From positions 1 to 12,611 of the forward strand of contig JBGPKH010000214.1 of NCBI GenBank assembly GCA_041485845.1: a stretch of 12,611 nucleotides of DNA. The letters run 5' to 3'. The translations under genes were made by a program, and so were the position numbers. Shown here piece by piece: positions 6,544 through 11,281 of the stretch. How positions within the stretch are numbered: the first letter of the stretch is position 1; each line of letters starts with the position of its first letter. The notes below the pieces were generated by a model. It saw only the letters and a list, made by a program, of their open reading frames with translations, was not told the DNA's origin and ran no database searches. This DNA is from OMOG01 sp041485845. GTDB lineage: Bacteria > Acidobacteriota > Terriglobia > Bryobacterales > Bryobacteraceae.

Positions 6544-7380
6544 ATGCGGCGATTCTTGGTGCTGGCGGTGGCGACGTGCTTTCCGGCGCTCGGCGGGGAC
6601 AATCCGCCGCCGATCGACGAGGCCCTGCTGCGCCTGTATGACTTCAATTTCCCCGCCACGCACGAGATTCTGACTCAGTACATCGCGGCCAATCCCAACG
6701 ATCCGCTGCCGCACGCGTTCCGCGCATCGGCCTATCTTTTTTCCGAGCTGGACCGGATGGGGATTCTGGAGAGCGAGTTCCTGATCGACGACCAGCGGAT
6801 CGCGGAGAAAAAGAGGCCGCTGGCGCCGGACCCCGCTGTGCGCAAGCAATTCCTGAAGGCGTTGGAGGAAGCGCAGAAGCGGGGGGACGCCGCGCTCAAG
6901 GCGAATCCGGACGATCGCGCCGCGTTGTTTGCGATGTGCGTCGCCCAAGGCGTTGCCACCGACTACATGGCGCTCGTGGAAAAGCGGCAGTTTTCCAGCC
7001 TGTCGCTGGCCAAGCGCTCGAACAACTACGCGCAACGGCTGCTCAAGCTCGACCCCAGGTTTTACGACGCCTACCTGACCGCCGGTCTTACGGAGTACAT
7101 GGTGGGGAGCCTGCCGTTCTTCATCCGCTGGTTTGTGCGTTTCGACAACGTGGCGGGAAACAAGGAGCGCGGCAAGGAGATCCTGGAACGGGTGGCTCGC
7201 GAGGGCCACTACTTCAAGGCGTTCGCCAAAATTCTGCTGGGCATCATCGATCTTCGGGAAAAGAGGCCGCAGGATGCCCAGAAGCTGCTCGCGGAGCTGG
7301 CCCACGATTATCCCAACAATCCCCTGTTTCGCAAGGAACTGGCCAAGCTGAACAGCAGGTTGGGGGTGGCGGCGAATTAG
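6544..7380 (+). CDS. Predicted exported TPR protein
   Basis: AGGGAAG (6534-6540) precedes this ATG by 3 bases. The 278-residue product begins with a short signal-like segment, MRRFLVLAVATCFPALGG (1-18), so export is likely. The rest is helical with TPR-like pairs: residues 25-65 (LLRLYDFNFPATHEILTQYI, then ANPNDPLPHAFRASAYL), 105-135 (ALEEAQKRGDAALKANPDDR and on), 160-185 (NYAQRLLKLDPRFYDAYLTA) and 225-262 (AKILLGIIDLREKRPQDAQK, then LAHDYPNNP). No enzyme motif is visible. Proteins of this layout are common in Acidobacteria and serve as interaction scaffolds of unknown partners. It starts 18 bp after the second KdpD-like gene, so it may share that transcript, although TACTAT at 6527-6532 could be a separate -10 box. 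Confidence 0.75.
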   Translation: MRRFLVLAVATCFPALGGDNPPPIDEALLRLYDFNFPATHEILTQYIAANPNDPLPHAFRASAYLFSELDRMGILESEFLIDDQRIAEKKRPLAPDPAVRKQFLKALEEAQKRGDAALKANPDDRAALFAMCVAQGVATDYMALVEKRQFSSLSLAKRSNNYAQRLLKLDPRFYDAYLTAGLTEYMVGSLPFFIRWFVRFDNVAGNKERGKEILERVAREGHYFKAFAKILLGIIDLREKRPQDAQKLLAELAHDYPNNPLFRKELAKLNSRLGVAAN

Positions 7381-7547
7381 GCGGGGCAGGTCCCACATAA
7401 GCGCTAACTTGAAGCATTCTCGCGGGGCTAAGCACCGAGTCCCAAGTTCCGGGACGCCGTCATGCGCCGATGAACGGCGACGGTCAGACGCCATGTTCAG
7501 GCCAGGAAGCCCTGCAACGCCCTGAAGATCGGCGTTGGCCCCCCATC
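7381..7547. other. Hairpin-rich intergenic region, no gene seen
   Basis: Between the TPR gene and the antitoxin-like gene I see no convincing frame. Two stem-loops stand out: GTCCC/GGGAC (7439-7443 with 7451-7455) and CGCCGT/ACGGCG (7455-7460 with 7474-7479, extendable through CAT/ATG). They could terminate the upstream transcript or be remnants of an insertion, because this is the left border of the accessory patch. Confidence 0.35.
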
Positions 7548-7573
7548 GCACCATTTTGGTGCATAATGGTGTA
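7548..7573 (+). promoter_or_regulatory. Probable operator of the RHH antitoxin-like gene
   Basis: A perfect inverted repeat GCACCA-TTT-TGGTGC (7548-7562) is followed by a second TGGTG half-site (7567-7571) and ends 11 bases before the ATG at 7574. CATAAT (7562-7567) between the two TGGTG copies resembles a -10 box. Repeated short half-sites over the promoter are what ribbon-helix-helix antitoxins use for self-repression; binding here is inferred. Confidence 0.5.
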
Positions 7574-7831
7574 ATGAGAATGGCAAACAGGGCGGTACGG
7601 CAAAGTGTTAGCATGCCGGCGAACGTCGCTGCCCAGGTTCGCAGCCTGGCCAAGGCGCGCAGGCTTAGTGCCAACCGGATGCTGCTGGAACTCATCGAGA
7701 ACGGCATGGAGGCCGAGAAGCGCAAACAGCAGGAATTCTTCGACCTCGCCGCGCGCTTCCGGAGCGCCACCGATCCGGAAGAAGTCAAACGTCTGGGTGA
7801 TCAGATGGGCCGAATGGTCTTTGGCACCTGA
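7574..7831 (+). CDS. Ribbon-helix-helix (CopG/Arc-like) antitoxin-type protein
   Basis: ATG 7574 gives 85 residues; an in-frame ATG at 7580 and an upstream opening at 7535 are alternatives, but the latter crosses the likely operator. Residues 9-15 (RQSVSMP) fit the DNA-contacting strand of a ribbon-helix-helix fold. They are followed by two helices, about 17-30 (NVAAQVRSLAKARR) and 32-46 (SANRMLLELIENGME). The C-terminal half is charged and helical (EAEKRKQQEFFDLAARFRSA) and ends DQMGRMVFGT, as expected for a partner-binding tail. RHH proteins of this size usually repress their own operon and neutralise a toxin encoded immediately downstream. Here the stop codon overlaps the next ATG as TGATG, which supports a two-gene module. 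No strong Shine-Dalgarno sequence is visible. Confidence 0.78.
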   Translation: MRMANRAVRQSVSMPANVAAQVRSLAKARRLSANRMLLELIENGMEAEKRKQQEFFDLAARFRSATDPEEVKRLGDQMGRMVFGT

Positions 7832-8075
7832 TGCCGAAAATCGATGCGTGGGGAATATGCCGCACGTCGTTCGCCAGCACTTGATAGACCGGATGCGCGA
7901 CCGGGCGATCAGTATCGCTGACCTCAATGATCTTCGCCTCTGGATTGATTCGACTCCGGAAGTGCCCGAAGGCGATTGGTACAAGGACTTCGGTTCATTC
8001 AAGATCCGCGGCAACGGCTCCCTGCCGAAGACGTTTCTGCTGCGCGGTCAAGCCGCGAAGGGTAAGGCCGTCTAA
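7831..8075 (+). pseudogene. Small partner protein of the RHH gene, apparently frameshifted
   Basis: An ATG overlapping the RHH stop (TGATG) starts MPKIDAWG but runs into a stop after 17 codons. The -1 frame then continues as MPHVVRQHLIDRMRDR from 7857, followed by DWYKDFGSFKIRGNGSLPKT and a stop at 8073-8075. The interval is 245 bases, one short of 82 codons, and the join falls at the G run 7850-7853. One missing G would make a continuous 81-residue protein. This points to a 1-nt deletion, a sequencing error, or less likely a programmed slip. Starting only at ATG 7857 is possible, but its GGGGA is just 2 bases away, too near for a good ribosome site. The family resembles small uncharacterised proteins I recall next to such RHH genes; a toxin role is inferred from position only. 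Confidence 0.6.
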
Positions 8076-8256
8076 TCTAACCCCGGTGGATTCCGCCTGG
8101 ATGCTCGCCCAGTGAGACATTGACCGGGCGGTCCATGGTGCTCCGCCCGATTAGTCGCAAGTCGGCTTCGGTCAGCCGATGGACGTCGCAACTGCTGCGT
8201 TTGTCAACTTGATTTGGCCCCCGCTTCGTTGTCTCTTCTCCGGTCAAACCCTGTAA

Positions 8257-8275
8257 TCAGCTAATAGTCAGCTAA
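8257..8275. repeat. Direct repeat TCAGCTAA, 11-bp period
   Basis: TCAGCTAA occurs at 8257-8264 and again at 8268-8275, one helical turn apart. Such phasing is typical of sites read by OmpR/PhoB-type regulators or recombination accessory proteins, but with only two copies the meaning is uncertain. Confidence 0.35.
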
Positions 8276-8310
8276 CCGCCAGGGGTGTGCTTTTTGCTTC
8301 TTCTTTCCGT

Positions 8311-8376
8311 TTTGGCCCTGACGGAAGGAGCCCGTAGGGCGACTGGAGTTAGGGCCAAACTGGCGAAGGTCGCCAG
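8311..8376. repeat. Nested inverted repeats at the edge of a gene remnant
   Basis: TTTGGCCCT (8311-8319) pairs with AGGGCCAAA (8351-8359) and encloses GCCC-GTA-GGGC (8330-8340). Immediately after comes CTGGCGA-AGG-TCGCCAG (8360-8376). All stems are perfect. The cluster ends about 10 bases before homology to a TIGR01777 protein begins, so it may be the end of an inserted element or a dispersed repeat. Confidence 0.55.
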
Positions 8377-8577
8377 GCGTATGGAATGCCGATCGGGCTG
8401 CCCGCGGCGAAGTGGATGATCGAGTTCGGCGCGTTCTTTCTTGGCACCGAAATCGAATTGATTCCGAAGAGTCGCTGGGTGGCGCCCAAGCGGATTTGGG
8501 ATGCCGGGTTCACGTTCCAGTATCCGGAGTGGCCGGCCGCGGCGCAGGATCTGGTTTCCCGATGGCGGGCGAGGTGA
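8377..8577 (+). pseudogene. 3' remnant of a TIGR01777-family epimerase (DUF1731 end)
   Basis: The frame from about 8377 to TGA 8575-8577 encodes YGMPIGLPAAKWMIEFGAFF, then LGTEIELIPKSRWVAPKRIW and DAGFTFQYPEWPAAAQDLV. This matches the C-terminal DUF1731 domain of TIGR01777 NAD-dependent epimerase/dehydratase-like (SulA/YfcH-like) proteins. Key marks are G-x-P-x-x-L-P, T-E-x-E-L-x-x-K-S-R, P-x-R and the AGF-x-F-x-YP-E-W block. A normal member has about 300 residues with an N-terminal Rossmann GxxGxxG; here only the last 65 or so remain, and the frame is closed upstream by TAG at 8350-8352. ATG 8386 could permit translation of a fragment, but an independent function is unlikely. Its stop lies 1 base from the stop of the convergent Sel1 gene. 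Confidence 0.72.
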
Positions 8578-8578
8578 G

Positions 8579-9262
8579 CTACTTTTTCGGCAGCCGCTGA
8601 TCGCGCAAACGGGTAGCTTCCTGGATTTCGGCGAAGGTGAGCCGCGCGCCGATCGTTTCGCGGCGTTGCCCGGCATCGCGGTATCCGCTGCAGGCTGCGA
8701 TGCTAAACCACGCCCAGGCTTCGACGTCGCTCTGCGGTATGCCTTGGCCGAATTGGTACTTCCCGGCCACGTCATAAGCGCCCGCCGCCTCGCCCTGCCG
8801 GGCGGCCCTGAGGTACCAGCGCGCGGCCTCCGCCATATTCCTGGCGACGCCTTGGCCGTTCTCGTACAGCGTCCCGATGTCGTACATGGCCTTGGCATGT
8901 CCTTGCGCCGCGGCGGCCTGGTACCACTTCATGGCTTCCTGGTGGCTTTCCGCGACGCCGCGGCCCTTCAGGTAGAAAACGCCGAGGGCGACTTGGGCCG
9001 AAGCGGATCCCTGGTCGGCCGCACGACGATACCACTTCGCAGCCTCCGCGTAGTTTCGCGCGACGCCGTTGCCTTCTTCGTACATCTTCCCGACCACCGC
9101 CTGGCAGGCCCGGTTGCCTCTTTCGGCTTCCGGAAGCAGCTCCGTGAGTGCCGAGGCGTAGTCGCCGCGGTCGATCGCCTTGAGACCCTCGGCGATGCCT
9201 CCCCGACCGGCGGGAATCCAACCCAGTGTTACACCGATCAGCGTGAACAGTTTGAGCTTCAT
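8579..9262 (-). CDS. Exported Sel1-repeat protein
   Basis: The frame is open to 9454, but ATG 9262 is preferred because it begins a signal-like sequence, MKLKLFTLIGVTLGWIPAG (1-19), with GGGTGA a few bases upstream. The extension would translate a tandem DNA repeat. The 227-residue product has four Sel1-type repeats of about 36 residues: 50-85 (MYEEGNGVARNYAEAAKWYR), 86-121 (FYLKGRGVAESHQEAMKWYQ), 122-157 (LYENGQGVARNMAEAARWYL) and 158-193 (KYQFGQGIPQSDVEAWAWFS). The end, TIGARLTFAEIQEATRLRDQ, is a usual Sel1 cap. Sel1 repeats form alpha-solenoids that bind partner proteins, often in the periplasm; no enzymatic motif is seen. It converges on the epimerase remnant. Confidence 0.83.
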   Translation of the reverse strand: MKLKLFTLIGVTLGWIPAGRGGIAEGLKAIDRGDYASALTELLPEAERGNRACQAVVGKMYEEGNGVARNYAEAAKWYRRAADQGSASAQVALGVFYLKGRGVAESHQEAMKWYQAAAAQGHAKAMYDIGTLYENGQGVARNMAEAARWYLRAARQGEAAGAYDVAGKYQFGQGIPQSDVEAWAWFSIAACSGYRDAGQRRETIGARLTFAEIQEATRLRDQRLPKK

Positions 9263-9303
9263 AAGGTCACCCTGTCCAAGGCTGCGCAAAGTGAAGGAAA
9301 AAT

Positions 9304-9408
9304 GACGCAGAAGGCAGGCAACCGCTCCCTTTGGCCGCGGCTCCGCTGTTGGCGGACGCAGAAGGCAGGCAACCGCCTTCACGGCCACGGCTCCGTTGTT
9401 GGCGGAGC
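9304..9408. repeat. Two tandem copies of a ~50-bp repeat upstream of the Sel1 gene
   Basis: GACGCAGAAGGCAGGCAACC occurs at 9304 and again at 9355. Both copies continue through a variable stretch into GGCTCCGYTGTTGGCGGA, giving units of 51 and 50 bp. The divergence is concentrated in the 9 or so bases after ACCGC. Copy 2 ends in a stem GCTCCG-TTGTTGG-CGGAGC (9390-9408). The repeat lies in the 193-bp gap between the GH125 stop and the Sel1 start, upstream of the latter. Similar units are probably dispersed elsewhere in the genome, but that is inferred. Confidence 0.7.
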
Positions 9409-9454
9409 GCTCAGTGGCTTGCGGAGCCGGTAGAGCGGATTTTGCGACGGGCAA

Positions 9455-10858
9455 CTACCCCTTCAGCACCGCCGGGTGCGTCGCGTGGAGCTTCACGATG
9501 AGCTCGCCGAACAGCGTGTTGGCCCAGGCGAACCACTTGCGCGTGTAACGGGTCGCGTCGGTCCGCGCGAACGATTCGTGCATGAAGCCGGCGCCCGCGT
9601 GGCTCGCCTTCAACATCGCCAGGCACGACGCCATCTCCTTCTCGTTGGTGCTGGTCAATGCCCGCGTGACGATGCCCAGCGGCCAGATGGTGCCGACGCC
9701 GGAGCGCGAGCTGCCGAGACCTTCGCCGGCCGGGCCGCGGAAGAAGTAGGGATTGTCGTCGCTCAGCACCATCGCGCGCGTGCGCTGGTAGAGCGGGTCC
9801 TCCACTTTCACGCAGCCCAGGTAGGGCAGGGAAAGCAGGCTGGGAATGTTGGCATCGTCCATCAGAAGCTGGTTGCCGAACCCATCCACTTCGTAGGCGT
9901 AGACCTCGCCATATTTCGCGTGCCTGGCCCGCGCGTTGACGCCCACGGCCGCGCGCACCTCCTCCGCCATGTTTTGGCACTCTCCGGCGAACGGCTGATT
10001 GTTGAGCTCGGTGCCGTAGATCTCGCCGAGTCGATCGAGCGACGTCGCGGCGAACAGGTTCGACGGAATCAGGAAGGGGTAGATGCAGGCGTCGTCGGAG
10101 GGGCGGAAGCCGGAGTGGATGAGGCCGCAGGGGCGCGTGGGATTCCCGTAGCCGCCCTGGGGCAGCGAGTCGCTGGGATTGGCGGTGGCGCGCTGAAAGG
10201 TGTACGGGCCGCGGCTGTAAATGCGCTGCTGCTCGCGGAGGGTTTTCACGATGAGCGCCGTGGCGTCCTGCCAGGGCTTATCGAAGATGGAGGCGTCGCC
10301 CGTGGTCTTCCAGAAGGCGTGCGACAGGCGGACCGGATAGCAGAGCGAATCGATCTCCCACTTCCGCTCGTACAGCTCCGGCTTCATGCGCGTGACGTCC
10401 TTGGCCCACTCGCTGCCCGTGGGGCCGTAGTTGAAGGCGTTGGCGTAGGGATCGATCAGGATGCAGCGGGACTGGCGGCCGATGACGCCCGCCAGCAGGT
10501 CGCGGAGCTTCTTGTCGTCCTTGATGAGCGGCAGGTACGGCATCACCTGGGCGGTGGAATCGCGCAGCCACATGGCGCTAATGTCGCCGGCGATCACGAA
10601 GGCATCGAGCTTGCCATCCACTTCACCAAAGCGCACCGTGGTGTCGAGCGTGTTGGGGTAGCAGTTTTCGAACAGCCAGGCAAGCTGGGGGTCGGCGATG
10701 GCTTTCTTGACTTCCTGGATCTTGCCTTCGACGGCGTCGCTGGTGAACTTGCGCTCCGCAGCGGGAGGGCGCTGGCTGACCAACGGCCCGTCGGCGGCAA
10801 ACAGGCGGGCGGCTGCCAAGCTGGCCGCCGATTGCAAAAATGTGCGTCTGGTGTGCAT
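9455..10858 (-). CDS. GH125 family exo-alpha-mannosidase, exported
   Basis: The 467 residues fit glycoside hydrolase family 125 (formerly DUF1237), metal-independent exo-alpha-1,6-mannosidases. The N-terminus MHTRRTFLQSAASLAAARLF carries a twin-arginine-like R-R-x-F-L motif, so Tat or Sec export is likely. Family blocks are clear: GDISAMWLRDSTAQVMPYL (91-109), DPYANAFNY (136-144), RKWEIDSLCYPVRLSHAFW (165-183), RPSDDACIYPFLIPSN (252-267), DDANIPSLLSLPYLG (334-348), GTIWPLGIVTRAL (389-401) and GFMHESFARTD (424-434) leading to WFAWANTLFGELI (442-454). Asp170 and Glu428 are the candidate acid/base residues by analogy with studied members; the mapping is from memory. Length is normal for the family. 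No other glycan-degradation gene is adjacent. It diverges from padR across a 73-bp gap, so that regulator could also act on this promoter. Confidence 0.9.
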   Translation of the reverse strand: MHTRRTFLQSAASLAAARLFAADGPLVSQRPPAAERKFTSDAVEGKIQEVKKAIADPQLAWLFENCYPNTLDTTVRFGEVDGKLDAFVIAGDISAMWLRDSTAQVMPYLPLIKDDKKLRDLLAGVIGRQSRCILIDPYANAFNYGPTGSEWAKDVTRMKPELYERKWEIDSLCYPVRLSHAFWKTTGDASIFDKPWQDATALIVKTLREQQRIYSRGPYTFQRATANPSDSLPQGGYGNPTRPCGLIHSGFRPSDDACIYPFLIPSNLFAATSLDRLGEIYGTELNNQPFAGECQNMAEEVRAAVGVNARARHAKYGEVYAYEVDGFGNQLLMDDANIPSLLSLPYLGCVKVEDPLYQRTRAMVLSDDNPYFFRGPAGEGLGSSRSGVGTIWPLGIVTRALTSTNEKEMASCLAMLKASHAGAGFMHESFARTDATRYTRKWFAWANTLFGELIVKLHATHPAVLKG

Positions 10859-10895
10859 GCGAGACTTCTACTAATACACCACAAAAAATCGCGAC

Positions 10896-10925
10896 TTGCT
10901 TTCCTAACCTTTTCTGACATAGATT
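10896..10925 (+). promoter_or_regulatory. Predicted padR promoter, possibly leaderless
   Basis: TTGCTT (10896-10901) and TAGATT (10920-10925), 18 bp apart, form a plausible sigma-70-type promoter. Transcription would begin about 7 bases later, at or next to the GTG start codon at 10932, and no Shine-Dalgarno sequence precedes that codon. A leaderless mRNA is therefore suggested. Confidence 0.4.
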
Positions 10926-10933
10926 GTCTATGT
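10917..10933. promoter_or_regulatory. Palindromic operator overlapping the padR start
   Basis: ACATAGA-TTG-TCTATGT is a perfect 7-bp inverted repeat. Its ends, ACAT and ATGT, are the half-site sequences commonly seen in PadR operators. It covers the predicted -10 box and the first two bases of the GTG start, so binding by PadR would block its own transcription. The binding is inferred. Confidence 0.6.
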
Positions 10934-11270
10934 GATCAGAGGACAACGCGACGAAATCCCCCCGGGGACGCTCGACATGCTCATCTTGAAGACCCTGGCG
11001 CGGGGCGGCGAGCTGCACGGGTTCCAGATTGCCGATTGGATCCAAGAGACCTCCGACGACGTGCTGCACGTGGAGGAAGGCTCGCTCTACCCGGCGCTGC
11101 AGCGCATGCTGATCAAGGGCTGGATTGTGGGCGAATGGGGAAAGACCGAAGAGAATCGTCGTGCCCGTTATTACCGGCTGACGGCGGACGGGCGCAAACA
11201 GCTCGACCGGGAACTGGAGCGTTACGGCCGGGTGGCGCAAGCGATTGCGCGCATCGTGCAGCCGGCTTGA
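10932..11270 (+). CDS. PadR family transcriptional regulator
   Basis: GTG 10932 is the only sensible start, because the conserved region begins within 11 codons. The 112-residue protein is a compact PadR winged-helix: PGTLDMLILKTLARGGELHG (11-30), FQIADWIQETSDDVLHVEEG (31-50), SLYPALQRMLIKGWIVGEWG (51-70), then a wing with ENRRARYYRLTADGRKQLDR (74-93) and a short C-terminal helix. This is the subfamily that in Acidobacteria sits directly before ADOP permease genes; the permease start follows 11 bp downstream with its own GAGGAG. PadR proteins usually act as repressors released by a small molecule, here unknown. A perfect palindrome at the start codon suggests autoregulation. Confidence 0.92.
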   Translation: MIRGQRDEIPPGTLDMLILKTLARGGELHGFQIADWIQETSDDVLHVEEGSLYPALQRMLIKGWIVGEWGKTEENRRARYYRLTADGRKQLDRELERYGRVAQAIARIVQPA

Positions 11271-11281
11271 GAGGAGCGGCA

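Larger units (their letters stand above)
8076..8385. other. Gene-free accessory stretch with several hairpins
   Basis: I see no convincing gene here. Structures present are: CGGGCGG/CCGCCCG (8125-8131 with 8143-8149); TCGGCT-TCGGTC-AGCCGA (8162-8179); an 8-bp direct repeat TCAGCTAA at 8257 and 8268; and the nested inverted repeats at 8311-8376 listed separately. A minus-strand frame ending near 8080 (LTEADLRLIGRSTMDRPVNV and on) is too short and unrecognised to call. Confidence 0.45.

Noticed and set aside
6301..7788. Minus-strand frame of 495 codons
   Set aside because: It runs across the second KdpD-like gene, the TPR gene and the antitoxin-like gene with no recognisable domain, an artefact of high GC.
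8311..8376. Integron attC-like site
   Set aside because: GTTAGGG near 8348 does not fit the GTTRRRY core and no RYYYAAC partner with proper spacing is present.
8272..8898. Minus-strand frame of 208 codons beyond the Sel1 gene end
   Set aside because: It overlaps the Sel1 gene in another frame and crosses the epimerase remnant; low-complexity Arg/Pro/Ser translation.
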